A stretch of 64,000 nt of DNA from RYN-230 sp963711705 (GCA_963711705.1 CAVQFM010000010.1:1-64000); one strand, 5' to 3'. Numbered from the stretch's first letter, positions 33,575 through 43,468 are shown. Notes: generated by a model not told the origin, from the letters alone. Translations and numbers: made by a program.

Positions 33575-35011
33575 TTATCGCCGTGCGCGCTGGGTGCCGC
33601 GCCGCGCGGTGTGCGGGGCGGTGTGCTGGGCGGCCGGTCCCGGCCCGAACTGTCTCCGGGGGCGGGGCCGGCGCGCCCGCAGCGCGCGCCCGCCCCGGGG
33701 GGAACCGCCCGGCCGGAGCGGGCCGCGCGCCGGGGTCCGGCCGCCAGGCAGGTGCGGGCGGCCAGGCAGGTGCGGGCGGCCAGGCCGGATCGGGCGGCCA
33801 GGCCGGTGCAGGCGGCCAGGCCGGAGCAGGCGAGCGGGGCGGCGGATGGCCGAGAGGCGGGCGGCCACCCGGTGCTGGCCGCCCGTATCCGGGGGCCTGC
33901 GGCGCCAGGCGGAGCGGCGGCCCGCCTCCCCGGGGAGGCCCGGCTCAGCATGCGTGTCCCCGCCCCCGGGCGTGACCATGACCGAACGCATATCCGCGAC
34001 GGCCGGGTGAGTGCTGGCGCTGGCGAGCGTGAGCCAGTCGAACAACTCCAGGTCCTCGGCCGAGGACTCCTCACCCGCAGTGGCCAGCACAGGCACGCTC
34101 GTCGGCTCGGCCTCCCGGGCCACAAGCTCGGCCGGGCGGGGCCGGCGGCGGCCCAGGGACGGCAGCGGCAGGCTGCTCAGCGCGATGCCGCCCAGGATGG
34201 CCGCACCGCCGAGCAGCTGGGCCGGGCCGGCCGGGTCGCCGAATGCGACCACGCCCAGCACCGCGCCGACCAGCGGCTCGATGTTCAGGAACGCCCCGGC
34301 CACCTCAGCGGGCATCCGGCTCTGCCCGTAGGCGAACAGCGTGAACGGCAGCACGGTCCCAACCGTGGCCAGCGCCATCGTGGCCAGCAGCGCGCCGGTG
34401 CTGCCGGGCGCCGCGGGCAGGCCGCCGGACAGGGCCGCGGCCGGGGCCACGGCGACGGCCGCCCCGAGGAACTGGACCGCGGTCACCGCGACCGGGTCCT
34501 GGCCGTCCAGCAGCCGGACCTGCGCCACGGTGAAGCCCGCCGACAGCACCAGCGAGGCCAGCACCAGGCCATCGCCGCCCAGGCTGGCACCGCCCCCGCC
34601 GCCGCCGGCGATGAGGCCGACGCCGGCCAGGGACACCGCGAACCCGGCCCACGCCACCGGCTTGGCAATGCTGCGGTGCCAGACCGCGGCGATGACCGCG
34701 ACCAGCACCGGGGTGGTGCCGATCAGCAGCGCCGCGTGGCTGACACTGGTCAGGGTGATGCCCGCGTTCTGCAGCAGGACCGTACCGCCGTAGCCGATCG
34801 CGCCCGACACCAGAACGGCCGGCCGGAACGCGGCCCGCACCCCCGACCGCGCCGCCACCAGCAGGATGGCGGCCGCCACGACAAAGCGCACCAGGGTGAG
34901 CCAGCCAGGCGGCAGCCACTCCAGGGCGAGCTTGGAGAGCGGCACGGTGGTGCCCCACAGCAGCCCGGCCGCGGTGAGCGCGGCGACAGCGGGACGGCGA
35001 ACGTTGTTCAT
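33575..35011 (-). CDS. EamA/DMT-family transporter with low-complexity C-terminal tail
   Basis: Residues 1-290 form ten membrane helices of an EamA transporter, starting VAALTAAGLLWGTTVPLSKLALEW and ending GGAAILGGIALSSLPL. The gene then continues for nearly 190 residues of charged, Arg/Pro/Gly-rich sequence containing 18-bp tandem repeats. All three frames are open in part of this tail, so its reading frame and end are uncertain. ATG 35011 is divergent from an Lrp-type regulator 70 bases away, a common arrangement for amino-acid exporters, so amino-acid efflux under that regulator is a fair inference. Confidence 0.75.
   Translation of the reverse strand: MNNVRRPAVAALTAAGLLWGTTVPLSKLALEWLPPGWLTLVRFVVAAAILLVAARSGVRAAFRPAVLVSGAIGYGGTVLLQNAGITLTSVSHAALLIGTTPVLVAVIAAVWHRSIAKPVAWAGFAVSLAGVGLIAGGGGGGASLGGDGLVLASLVLSAGFTVAQVRLLDGQDPVAVTAVQFLGAAVAVAPAAALSGGLPAAPGSTGALLATMALATVGTVLPFTLFAYGQSRMPAEVAGAFLNIEPLVGAVLGVVAFGDPAGPAQLLGGAAILGGIALSSLPLPSLGRRRPRPAELVAREAEPTSVPVLATAGEESSAEDLELFDWLTLASASTHPAVADMRSVMVTPGGGDTHAEPGLPGEAGRRSAWRRRPPDTGGQHRVAARLSAIRRPARLLRPGRLHRPGRPIRPGRPHLPGRPHLPGGRTPARGPLRPGGSPRGGRALRARRPRPRRQFGPGPAAQHTAPHTARRGTQRARR
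33740..33829. repeat. Five 18-bp tandem repeats
   Basis: Five consecutive 18-bp units of the form GCGGCCAGGCMGGWKCRG lie in the tail of the EamA gene. The period is a multiple of three, so the array can expand or shrink without changing frame. Confidence 0.8.
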
Positions 35012-35081
35012 GCAACTATTTTGCCAGTCACATGTCGAAAATTCGCTAGTGGAGTGCTCGAGCTGAATAGAATTTCGTAGT

Positions 35082-35645
35082 ATGGCTGTCAAACTTGACG
35101 AAGTTGATCTCAAACTGCTGACTGCACTGCAGGCGGATGCCGACCGGACGAACGTCGAGCTGGCCCGCATGGTGGGGCTGTCCCCGGCCGCCACGCTGCA
35201 CCGGGTCCGCTACCTGAAGGAGTCCGGGGTGATCCGGATCGTCACCGCCCGGCTGGACCCGGAGGCCGCCGGTTTCCCGCTCCAGCTGTACGTGGCCGCG
35301 ACCCTCGGCCGGCACGATCCGCGGTCCACCAAGGTGTTCGATGACGAGGTCCGGGCCCTGCCGCAGATCATCGCCGCGGACAACGTCGCGGGCGAGATGG
35401 ACTACCTGCTCACCGTCGTCGCCCGGGATGTCGCCGACCTCCAGCACGTGCTGGCCCGGCTGGCCACCCGGGGTGGCCAGCGGCTGATCACCTACCTGCG
35501 GCTGGCCGAGGTCAAGCCTCCCTCCGGGCTCCCACTGCTCCCTGACGAGGACGCCGAGCCCGAGCCACCCCAGCCCCGCCGGCGCCCGCGCAGCCGGGCG
35601 CCCCAGCCGTCCGCCAGCATCCCGGTCCAGCCGCCTCGCGGCTGA
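35082..35645 (+). CDS. Lrp/AsnC-family transcriptional regulator
   Basis: The 187-residue protein has an N-terminal helix-turn-helix (LDEVDLKLLTALQADADRTNVELARMVGLS) and a recognition helix in AATLHRVRYLKESGV. The AsnC/RAM ligand domain (about 65-145) holds ADNVAGEMDYLLTVVARD, where the effector amino acid binds. The last 40 residues are a Pro/Arg-rich extension not found in Lrp itself. It is divergent from the EamA transporter and probably controls it in response to an amino acid. The gene ends at a hairpin shared with the convergent amine oxidase gene. Confidence 0.9.
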   Translation: MAVKLDEVDLKLLTALQADADRTNVELARMVGLSPAATLHRVRYLKESGVIRIVTARLDPEAAGFPLQLYVAATLGRHDPRSTKVFDDEVRALPQIIAADNVAGEMDYLLTVVARDVADLQHVLARLATRGGQRLITYLRLAEVKPPSGLPLLPDEDAEPEPPQPRRRPRSRAPQPSASIPVQPPRG

Positions 35646-35647
35646 AG

Positions 35648-35680
35648 GGAGAGTTTCGGTCGCCTATGCCGAAAGTCTCC
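35648..35680. terminator. Bidirectional terminator hairpin
   Basis: GGAGAGTTTCGG pairs with CCGAAAGTCTCC (one mismatch) around a nine-base loop, between the convergent lrp-like and amine oxidase genes. Confidence 0.65.
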
Positions 35681-35699
35681 GCCCTGCGGTCCTCCGGGG

Positions 35700-37650
35700 T
35701 TAGTGGCTGCCCGGCTGGCAGTGGCGGGCGGGTGGCGGGACGTCGAGGGTGGGGTTGCGGTCGAAGAAGCCGGTGGGCTTGAGCGTGAACCCGCACCGGG
35801 CCACCGGCATCACCGGCCAGTCCTCCAGCCGCGGGAAGTGGGTCGGCCCGAAGGTGTGCCAGAGCACCACGTCAGTGCCGTCGATGTCCTGGTCACCCGC
35901 GATGAAGTCGGGGATCCCGGCCCCACCTGGGTGCTGGTTCACGTAGTCCCCGGCCGAGTACCGGTGGGCCGGGTCATACCGGGTGACCCACAGATGGTTG
36001 GTGGCGAACCCGGCCCGTTTGGCCAGGGACGAGCCGGGGTCGGCGAGCAGGGTGGGCGCGGCCTCCGGGTACAGGGTGAAGCCGACCGGACGGCCGAACC
36101 GGTTGACCTGCCCGGGGTTGATCACCCGCCAGACCCGGCCCCGCTCCGGTGCGGCGCGGCGGCCGGCCACCGATTCCCGGGTCAGCCGGGTCACCTGCTG
36201 GGTGATCGCGTTGCCGAACGGGTTGTCCGGGCCGACCGGCTCGCCCTGGACATCGACTTCCTCGACCGCGTTGGCCAGCCCGTCCACCGTCATGTCCAGC
36301 CGCGCGCTGAACAGGTGCTGGTGAACCGGCGCGGCCAGGCCAGGCGCCACCTCAGTGGCATAGCGGTCGCTGCCCTGGTAGGCGGAGGTGAAGATGATCC
36401 CGGTCATCTTCATCTCGAACTCGATGCTGCCGTCCAGGTAGAAGTACCAGTAGAAGCCATAGTCGTAGTTGCCCACCGTGCTGAAGAACGAGACCACCAG
36501 GCGGCGCTGGCGCCGGGACTGGACCGAGCCGTTGAAGATATCGGTGTGCTTCCAGAGGATGCCGAAGTCCTCCTCGTGAATGCAGATCGCGTTGCGGATC
36601 ACCCGTGGCTCGCCGTTGTCATCGGCCACGGTCGCGTCCAGGTAGGCGATCTCGCCCAGGCAGTCGCAGCCCAGTTGGAGCGAGTTGGCGAACTTCCCGA
36701 CCTGGTACTCGCCGGAGTCGAAGTAGTTCTGCCAGTAGCGGGTGGGGGCCGGGTCGCCGTAGGGCACCACCATCTCCGGGATCGACGCCCGGTAGATCAC
36801 CGGCCGGCGCCGCGCGCCGTCGTCCCAGCTGATCTGGTGCAGGCTGAGTCCCTCGCGGGAGTCGAAGCCGATCCGCAGCGACCAGTTCTGCCATTCCAGA
36901 ACGTTGCCGTCCAGGGCGAAGCTCGGCCCATCCGGCTGGGTGATCTCGATCGGCTTCAGCGTGGTGCGCGGTGGCCCGCTGACCGCCGGGTCGTCGTAGT
37001 CACCGGACTCCCGGGGCACCGGCGGGTCCGCCTCATCGATGATCTTGAAGACCCGGCCCTCGATCAGGTCGACGTAGGCGGCCACCCCGTCCACCGGGTG
37101 GGCCCAGGCCAGGTCGTGCTCTTCGGCCTGGAGGAAGGCGAGCACCCGGACCATCCGGCGGCGCTGCTCGTCGGCGACGCCGTAGGACCCAGCGGTCAGC
37201 GGGCAGGCCCGGATCTTCGACACGTCGGTGAGGCCGCGGCGGGCCATGGCCGCCCGCCACTGCGGGTCGGCGTGCACCACCTGCTCGGCCAGGGCGAAGT
37301 CCTGGTCCAGGATGGGCAGCTGGCCGTCGGCCAGCGGGTCCAGCGTCCGCTGCGCGACCACCTGCCGGGTGGTCAGTGAGACCACGACGTCGCTGGACCG
37401 CCCGGTGACCACGTCGATCAGGAAGGCCCGCAGCCGCCGGTCCGGCGGCGGCCCGGCGGCCGCGCCAAGCACCTCGTCCTTGGCTGGCTCGTCCAGGCCG
37501 TAGTAGGCGAATCTGACCGTCTTGCCGAGCAACCCCGCGTCGGCCAGGATCTGCCAGGCCGGCCAGGAACTCCCCGGCACTGGCCGGGTCGAGCGGATGC
37601 ACGGGCAGCGAGCCAGCCGTCTCGGCGCGTCCCACGGCGGTGTCAGTCAT
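35700..37650 (-). CDS. Copper-containing primary-amine oxidase (apparent frameshift near the N-terminus)
   Basis: The start ATG 37650 follows AGGGGAG. The first residues (MTDTAVGRAE to HPLDPASAGEFLAG) are in one frame. From AWQILADAGLLGKTVRFAYYGLDEP the rest is in the +1 frame, and deleting one G in GCCGGCCTGG near 37560 gives a normal enzyme of about 649 residues. The topaquinone precursor tyrosine lies in VGNYDYGFYW. The copper-ligand pair is in PVHQHLFSARLDM and the distal histidine in WPVMPV-adjacent GPTHFPR. It oxidises primary amines to aldehydes with release of ammonia and hydrogen peroxide. It is last in an operon with a permease and an aldehyde dehydrogenase. Confidence 0.88.
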
Positions 37651-37756
37651 CTTCGGTCTCCCCTGATCGGCAGTGCTGGGCGCGGCGCCTGCAGCGAGGC
37701 GCCGCGCCCGCTCCTTCAGCCGCGGCCGGGCCGCTCGTGACCCATGCGCCCGCGGC

Positions 37757-39214
37757 TCATTCGTCGGCGACGATCGAGCCGGCCCGCTCGCCCAGGCCCG
37801 GGTCGCGCTGGTTGGCGATGGCCGCGTAGATCACCGCGACGACCAGGATGGCCAGCGCCGCGTACGGGAACCAGCTGTACGGTGCGGCCTGGCCCGGCTT
37901 GCACAGGTAGTACACCGGCACGCCGATCGCGATCATGCCCAGCACGGGCAGCACGACGTGCTTGACCACGCTGAACTCAGCCGGCCGGAACTTGCGGTAG
38001 TAGAACGGCAGGGCCAGGTTGGCCAGGAAGTACACGACCAGAATCAGGATCGTGCCCATGGTCGAGGACTCGAAGAAGAAGTTGATCGGGTCGATGCTGC
38101 CGGTGTGCCCGCCGATCCAGTGGCCCAGCGCCCAGACGGCGATGATGCCGCCGGCCAGCGCGACGAAGGTGTAGATGGCGTTCATCGGCGTGCGGCGGGT
38201 GGGGTGCACCTTGCCGATCCAGCGCGGCAGCAGCCCTTCCCGGCCCGCGTTGAAGATCAGCCGGGACTGGGAGTTGGCCGCCGCGATGAGCACGCCGAGG
38301 GTGGAGGTCATGCCCGCGATGTACGCGAAGGCGGCGAAGGTGGCGGTGATGCCGCCGGCCAGGGTGATGAACGGGATCGTGGCCGCGCCCAGCTTGGCGC
38401 CGTTGTAGCCGAACCCGGTCACCGTCGCGTAGGCGAACAGCAGGTAGCTGACCACCATGAGGCCGATGGACAGGAAGACCGCGCGCGGCACGTTGCGCCG
38501 CGGGTTGCCGGTCTCCTCGGCCAGCGCCGCCGAGTTTTCCCAGCCGATGAACAGGTAGACGGCCAGCGGGAAGCCCGCCGCCAGGCCGCTGAACCCGTTG
38601 CTGAGGTGGCTGGGCTCGAACGGCACCGCGCTCAGGTGGCCGCCGTTCTGGATGATGGCGACCACGGACACCACGACGAGCACCAGCATCTCGAAGCCGA
38701 AGAAGAAGCCGGCCAGCTTGGTGGACACGGCCACCCCGCGGATCATCATCACCACGCAGCCCGCGGTGAGCAGCACGGTGAGAATCCCCCACGGGATGTT
38801 CCAGCCCAGATAGTGCTGCAGGGTGATGGAGAAGAAGCCACCGACGACCGCGAGCACCGAGGAGATCGCGATGATGTAGCCGATCCCGCACAGCAGCGCC
38901 GTGGTCACCGCGCTGGTGCCGCCGAACGTCTTGCCCACGAACGAGATGAACCCGCCGGTCAACGGCTGGGCCCGGGAGAACTGGGACAGCGTGTTGCCGA
39001 GCAGCGCGATCGCGATACCGGCCGCGATGATGGTCAGCGGGGCCGCCACCCCCGCCGTGATCACCAGGAACGCGAAGCCGAAGTAGAAGCTGTAGGCCGG
39101 GCCGATGTTCGCCATGGTCGAGGCGGATATGTCCACCAGCCTGAGCGCACCTCGGTGCAGTCGTTCCGGAGCCTCGGGGGCCTTGGTCTCCGAGAACGGC
39201 ACTGATCCGCTCAT
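37757..39214 (-). CDS. APC-superfamily amino acid/amine permease
   Basis: The 485-residue transporter has 12 or more hydrophobic helices. The first segment (MANIGPAYSFYFGFAFLVITAGV) and FIGWENSAALAEETGNPRRNVPRAV are hallmarks of the APC superfamily. It sits between aldehyde dehydrogenase and copper amine oxidase genes on one strand, so it most likely imports the primary amine that the pathway degrades. ATG 39214 lies about 90 bases after the previous stop. The substrate cannot be fixed from sequence; phenethylamine, tyramine or putrescine are candidates. Confidence 0.88.
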   Translation of the reverse strand: MSGSVPFSETKAPEAPERLHRGALRLVDISASTMANIGPAYSFYFGFAFLVITAGVAAPLTIIAAGIAIALLGNTLSQFSRAQPLTGGFISFVGKTFGGTSAVTTALLCGIGYIIAISSVLAVVGGFFSITLQHYLGWNIPWGILTVLLTAGCVVMMIRGVAVSTKLAGFFFGFEMLVLVVVSVVAIIQNGGHLSAVPFEPSHLSNGFSGLAAGFPLAVYLFIGWENSAALAEETGNPRRNVPRAVFLSIGLMVVSYLLFAYATVTGFGYNGAKLGAATIPFITLAGGITATFAAFAYIAGMTSTLGVLIAAANSQSRLIFNAGREGLLPRWIGKVHPTRRTPMNAIYTFVALAGGIIAVWALGHWIGGHTGSIDPINFFFESSTMGTILILVVYFLANLALPFYYRKFRPAEFSVVKHVVLPVLGMIAIGVPVYYLCKPGQAAPYSWFPYAALAILVVAVIYAAIANQRDPGLGERAGSIVADE

Positions 39215-39304
39215 AACCCCTCCTCCTGTCTGCCGCCTTGCGGCGGTACTGCAATGGATTGTCCGACGCGGCGCAGCCCAGGGGAAGGTGCTCCGCGGCG
39301 GTAA

Positions 39305-40768
39305 TCAGTACGGGTAATGAGCCGGGCCCGGCGTCACGGTGAGCCAGCGCCGCTCGGTGAACTCCTCGATGTTCGAATCGCCGCCGGACCGGCCGCCCAG
39401 CCCGGACTGCCCGATGCCGCCGAACGGGGCCAGCGCCTCGTCCTGCGGTGTCGCGTCGTTGACGTGCACCATCCCGGCCCGCAGCCGCCGGGCCAGCTGG
39501 ACGCCCCGCGCCGTATCCCCGGTCAGCACCGAGTTGACCAGCCCGTACTCGGTGTCGTTGGCCACCGCGACCGCTTCGTCGTCGGTGTCCACCACCACGA
39601 CCGGCGCGATCGGCGCGAAGATCTCCGCGGTCCACAGCTGGGAGTCGCGGCTCACGTCGGTGACCACGGTGGGCCGGAAGAACGGCCCGGTGCTGGTCCC
39701 GCCGGCCACCACCCGCGCGCCCGCGGCGACCGCCTCGTCCAGCATCCGCTGGGCCCGCTCCTGCTGGCGGCCGTTGATCATCGGGCCGAGCCCGACGTCG
39801 CCGGTCAGCGTGTTGCCCACGGCGATCGCGTCGGCCCGGGCGGCCAGCCCGGCCAGGTAGCGCTCGGCGATGCCGCGCTGCACGATGTGCCGGCCCGCGG
39901 TGATGCACGTCTGGCCCTGGTAGTGGAAGCTGGACCAGGCGCCGATCATCGTGGCCTGCTCCAGGTCGGCGTCATCCAGCACGATAAGCGCGTTGTTGCC
40001 ACCCAGTTCCAGCGACACCTTCTTCAGCAGCCCGCTGGCGGTCGCCGCGATCTGCCGCCCGGTCGCGGTGGACCCGGTGAAATGGATCATCGCGATGCCG
40101 GGGTGCGTGACCAGCCGCTGTCCGGCCGCCACGTCCCCGGGCAGGATCGCCGTGGTGCCGGGCGGGGCCCCCGCCTCGGCGAACAGCTCGGCGATGGCCA
40201 GGCCGCCGCTGGCCGGGGTCTCCGGGGACGGCTTGACCAGCACCGCGTTGCCCAGCGCCAGCGCGGGGGCGATCACCCGCATGCCCAGCACGAGCGGGAA
40301 GTTCCACGGGGTGATGACGCCGACCAGGCCCACCGGCACCCGCTCGGACAGCGAGAACCGGCCCGGGTGGCTGGATGGCAGCACCTCACCGACCGGCCGG
40401 GACGCCAGGCTGGCCGCCTCCAACAGCTCGCTGGTGGCCGCGGCTATCTCGTAGTCGGCCTTGCCCGCGATGCAGCCGGTCTCGCGCATGATCAGCTCGC
40501 GGAACGGCTTGGCCCGCGCGGCCAGGGCCGCCGCCGCGTCCCGCAGCACGCCCGCCCGCTGCGCGTAGGTCTGCGCGGCCCAGCCCGGCTGAGCTGCCTT
40601 CGCCGCGGCCACCGCTTCGTCCACGTCCGGCTCAGTGGCCAGCCCGGCCCGGGCGAAGATCTCGCCGGACGCCTTGTCCCGCACCGCGATCGTGCCGCCA
40701 GCCGCCGGGGAGCGGAATTCCCCGCCGCTGAACAGGCAGCCCGACCAGGCCTGATCGACAGATCCCAC
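39305..40768 (-). CDS. NAD(P)-dependent aldehyde dehydrogenase
   Basis: The 487-residue ALDH has all the essential features. VGVITPWNFPLVLGMRVIAPALA and KPSPETP form the cofactor site, FTGSTATGRQIA follows, and LELGGNN carries the general-base glutamate. GQTCITAGRH carries the nucleophilic cysteine. It resembles benzaldehyde or phenylacetaldehyde-type dehydrogenases. First in the operon with permease and amine oxidase, it would convert the aldehyde from amine oxidation to the acid. GTG 40768 follows GGAGAATGTA. A LacI-type operator lies about 95 bases upstream. Confidence 0.9.
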   Translation of the reverse strand: MGSVDQAWSGCLFSGGEFRSPAAGGTIAVRDKASGEIFARAGLATEPDVDEAVAAAKAAQPGWAAQTYAQRAGVLRDAAAALAARAKPFRELIMRETGCIAGKADYEIAAATSELLEAASLASRPVGEVLPSSHPGRFSLSERVPVGLVGVITPWNFPLVLGMRVIAPALALGNAVLVKPSPETPASGGLAIAELFAEAGAPPGTTAILPGDVAAGQRLVTHPGIAMIHFTGSTATGRQIAATASGLLKKVSLELGGNNALIVLDDADLEQATMIGAWSSFHYQGQTCITAGRHIVQRGIAERYLAGLAARADAIAVGNTLTGDVGLGPMINGRQQERAQRMLDEAVAAGARVVAGGTSTGPFFRPTVVTDVSRDSQLWTAEIFAPIAPVVVVDTDDEAVAVANDTEYGLVNSVLTGDTARGVQLARRLRAGMVHVNDATPQDEALAPFGGIGQSGLGGRSGGDSNIEEFTERRWLTVTPGPAHYPY

Positions 40769-40861
40769 TACATTCTCCGCATCGTCGTGGTCAGCTCCCG
40801 CCCGGTACGCCCCGCCGCGGCCCGGTGCCCGCCGGGTGGTCAGGCGTTCCTCGGGACCAGT

Positions 40862-40880
40862 TTGGCAAGCGCTTTCCCAA
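40862..40880. promoter_or_regulatory. LacI/GalR-type operator upstream of the amine-degradation operon
   Basis: TTGGCAAGCGCTTTCCCAA is nearly palindromic around the AAGCGCTT core typical of LacI-family sites. It lies between the aldehyde dehydrogenase start and the lacI-like gene. A related site is found before the divergent sugar operon at 42166. Confidence 0.6.
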
Positions 40881-40990
40881 TTAGCCGCAAGGTACCGGAC
40901 CTGTCAGCACCGCGCAAGGGACGTACCGGGAGGAACGGCAGGACGCCGGGCCCGCCGCCACGCCACGCGCGGCCGCACCACCCGGCCGCT

Positions 40991-41002
40991 CATGATCGTG
41001 GT
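40991..41002. repeat. Single arm of the 53-bp palindromic repeat
   Basis: CATGATCGTGGT matches the outer arm of the elements at 18691 and 57436. It adjoins the stop of the lacI-like gene. No second arm is present, so it is either a degraded copy or a chance match. Confidence 0.4.
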
Positions 41003-42108
41003 TAATTAGGGGCCCGCTCCGCCGGGGGGCGAGGGTTGGTGCTCTCCCGCAGCACGACCTCGCCGGGCACCGGCACGACCCGCGGCCCTCCCCCGCCCGG
41101 GTCACTGAGCACGAGGTTGGCGGCCATCTCGCCCATCCGCTGCAGCGGCAGCCGGACCGTGGTCAGCGGCGGGTAGACGTCGCGCAGCGTGCTGATGTCA
41201 TCGAAGCCGGCCACGGCGATGTCGGCCGGCACGGCCAGGCCTTCGGCCCGCAGCCGGGCCAGCGCCCCCACCGCCATCACGTCGGTGACCGCGAACACGC
41301 AGTCCGGCAGCGGGCCGCCCGCGGCCAGCACCGTGCTCATCGCCTCGTACCCGCCGTCCCGGGTGAACGCGCCGTGATGGATGTCCCGCTCGTCCAGCCC
41401 AACCGACCAGGCGCGCAGGCCACCGGCAAAACCAGCCAGCCGGTCCGCGGCGGTGAGCAGGCCGCGCGGGCCAGCCAGCACGGCGAACCGGCGATGCCCC
41501 TGCGCGACCAGGGCCTGGGCCAGCGCGGCGGCCCCGGCCGAGTTCTCCGGCATGATCGTGTCCACGCCGAGCAGATCCTGGCCGACGCCGACGGCCCGGC
41601 CGCCGGCCTGCTGAAACGCGTCAACCTCGGCCCGCAGCCCGGCCCGGGCCGCGGCATCGCCGGACCGGCTGCCGATGAGCACCACCGCCCGCGCCCGCTG
41701 CGCCCGCATCAGCTCGACGTACTCCCGTTCGGCCGCCTCGCCCGCCGCCGCGCTGGACAGGCAGACCAGCAGGCCATGAGCGTCGGCCACCTCGATCAGG
41801 CCGGCCGCGATCGTGGAGAAGTACGGGTCGGCGATGTTGTGCACCACGGCCCCGATCACCGTGCTCTGGCCGGTCGCCACCGCCCGGGCCTGGAGGTTCG
41901 CGGTGTACCCGAGCTCGGCCACGGCCTGGTTGACCCGGCTGACCAGGCTCCCGCCGACCTTGCGCGGCCCGGCGCTGACCACCCGCGACGCCGTGGTCAG
42001 CGACACCCCGGCCCGGTCCGCGACGTCCTGCAAGGTGACCCGGGCCGGTTGCGCCCCAGAGCGGGCACCCCGGCGCCGCCGGCCCGCCTTCGCGCCAGTG
42101 CCTGCCAA
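41002..42108 (-). CDS. LacI-family transcriptional regulator
   Basis: The 368-residue repressor has an N-terminal LacI headpiece (VTLQDVADRAGVSLTTASRVVSAG). A hinge helix follows at LQARAVATGQS. The periplasmic-binding-like sensor domain contains IGAVVHNIADPYFSTIAAG, ADIAVAGFDDI and PPLTTVRLPLQRMGEMAA. TTG 42108 is preceded by GGGAG. It is divergent from the Gfo/DUF993/isomerase operon and lies downstream of the aldehyde dehydrogenase gene. Matching operators on both sides suggest it represses both operons. The effector is probably a sugar or polyol. Confidence 0.9.
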   Translation of the reverse strand: MAGTGAKAGRRRRGARSGAQPARVTLQDVADRAGVSLTTASRVVSAGPRKVGGSLVSRVNQAVAELGYTANLQARAVATGQSTVIGAVVHNIADPYFSTIAAGLIEVADAHGLLVCLSSAAAGEAAEREYVELMRAQRARAVVLIGSRSGDAAARAGLRAEVDAFQQAGGRAVGVGQDLLGVDTIMPENSAGAAALAQALVAQGHRRFAVLAGPRGLLTAADRLAGFAGGLRAWSVGLDERDIHHGAFTRDGGYEAMSTVLAAGGPLPDCVFAVTDVMAVGALARLRAEGLAVPADIAVAGFDDISTLRDVYPPLTTVRLPLQRMGEMAANLVLSDPGGGGPRVVPVPGEVVLRESTNPRPPAERAPN

Positions 42109-42165
42109 CCCGTCTCCCGCTGCCTGCCCCGACTTGACCCCTGTTTCCCGCCCAGCCTAGTGTTC

Positions 42166-42179
42166 GGAAAGTGCTTTCC
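42166..42179. promoter_or_regulatory. LacI-type operator between lacI-like and Gfo/Idh/MocA genes
   Basis: GGAAAGTGCTTTCC is an inverted repeat with six-base arms, followed by CAAG as in the site at 40862. It is placed in the divergent promoter region, where it could control both directions. Confidence 0.6.
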
Positions 42180-42280
42180 CAAGTACCGCCGGGCAAAGCG
42201 CTGCGGCTGAGGGCGTGTCTCGTGCCACCTGGCCGCCGCGGGCAGCGGCCAGGTGGCAAGGAGAAGGAGGAGCTGCCCCC

Positions 42281-43468
42281 ATGTCACGCAAGGTCGTCCA
42301 GGTAGCGATGAACGGCGTTACCGGCCGGATGGGCTACCGGCAGCACCTGGTCCGCTCGCTGCTGGCCATCAGGGAGCAGGGCGGCGTGCTACTGGCTGAT
42401 GGGACGCTGGCCTGCCCGGAGCCGGTCCTGGTCGGGCGGCGCGAGGCACGGCTGCGGGAGATCGCCGAGCAGCACGGTATCGAGCGCTGGACGACCAGCC
42501 TGGACGACGTGCTCTCCGACCCGGGCATCGATATCTACTTCGACACCCAGGTGACCAGCGCCCGGGAGGCGGCCCTGGCCCGGGCCATCGCGGCGGGCAA
42601 GCACGTGTACACCGAGAAGCCGGTGGCCAGTTCGCTGGACGGCGCGGTCCGGCTGGCCCAGGCGGCCCGCGCGGCCGGGATCACCCACGGCGTGGTGCAG
42701 GACAAGCTGTTCCTGCCCGGGATGATCAAGTTGCGGCGGCTGATCAGCGAGGGCTTCTTCGGCCGGGTGCTGTCCATCCGGCTGGAGTTCGGCTACTGGG
42801 TGTTCGAGGGCGACGGGCTGGCCGCGCAGCGCCCGTCCTGGAACTTCCGCAAGGAGGACGGCGGCGGCATCGTCCTGGACATGTTCCCGCACTGGCAGTA
42901 CCTGCTGGAAGAGCTGTTCGGGCCGATCCAGGCGCTGTACGCGCGGCAGGCCACGCACCTGCCGGTGCGCTGGGACGAGGCGGGCACCAGGTACGACGCG
43001 ACGGCAGATGACGCCGCGTACGCCCTGCTGGAGTTCGGCAGCGGGGCGATCGCGTCGGTGAACTCCTCCTGGGCGGTCCGGGTCAACCGCCGCGAACTGG
43101 TCGAACTGCACGTGGACGGCACGCACGGGAGCGCGGTGGCCGGGCTGCGCAACTGCGCGGTGCAGCACCGGGTCGCCGCGCCGAGGCCGGTCTGGAACCC
43201 GGACCTGCCCGACCCCATCGACTACCTGGCCCAGTGGACCGACATCCCGGACAACCAGGTGTTCGACAACGGGTTCAAGGTCGAGTGGGAGCTGTTCTTG
43301 CGGGCCGCGGTGGAGGGCCGGGCGTTCCGCTGGGATCTGGCCGAAGGAGCCAGGGGCGTGCAGCTGGCCGGGCTGGCCCAGCAGTCCTCGGCCGAAGGCC
43401 GCCGGGTCGACGTGCCCCCACCACCCACCCCGACTGACGGGCCAGCTGCAGCGGGAGGCTGGTGGTGA
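42281..43468 (+). CDS. Gfo/Idh/MocA-family oxidoreductase
   Basis: The 395-residue NAD(P)-dependent dehydrogenase has an N-terminal Rossmann fold and the family motif AGKHVYTEKPVASSLDGAV (EKP lysine as active-site base). The C-terminal alpha/beta domain includes DMFPHWQYLLEELFG. ATG 42281 follows AAGGAGGAG. It is first in a three-gene operon; the next gene starts within its last codons. With DUF993 and a sugar isomerase it likely oxidises a sugar or cyclitol. The substrate is unknown. Confidence 0.88.
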   Translation: MSRKVVQVAMNGVTGRMGYRQHLVRSLLAIREQGGVLLADGTLACPEPVLVGRREARLREIAEQHGIERWTTSLDDVLSDPGIDIYFDTQVTSAREAALARAIAAGKHVYTEKPVASSLDGAVRLAQAARAAGITHGVVQDKLFLPGMIKLRRLISEGFFGRVLSIRLEFGYWVFEGDGLAAQRPSWNFRKEDGGGIVLDMFPHWQYLLEELFGPIQALYARQATHLPVRWDEAGTRYDATADDAAYALLEFGSGAIASVNSSWAVRVNRRELVELHVDGTHGSAVAGLRNCAVQHRVAAPRPVWNPDLPDPIDYLAQWTDIPDNQVFDNGFKVEWELFLRAAVEGRAFRWDLAEGARGVQLAGLAQQSSAEGRRVDVPPPPTPTDGPAAAGGWW

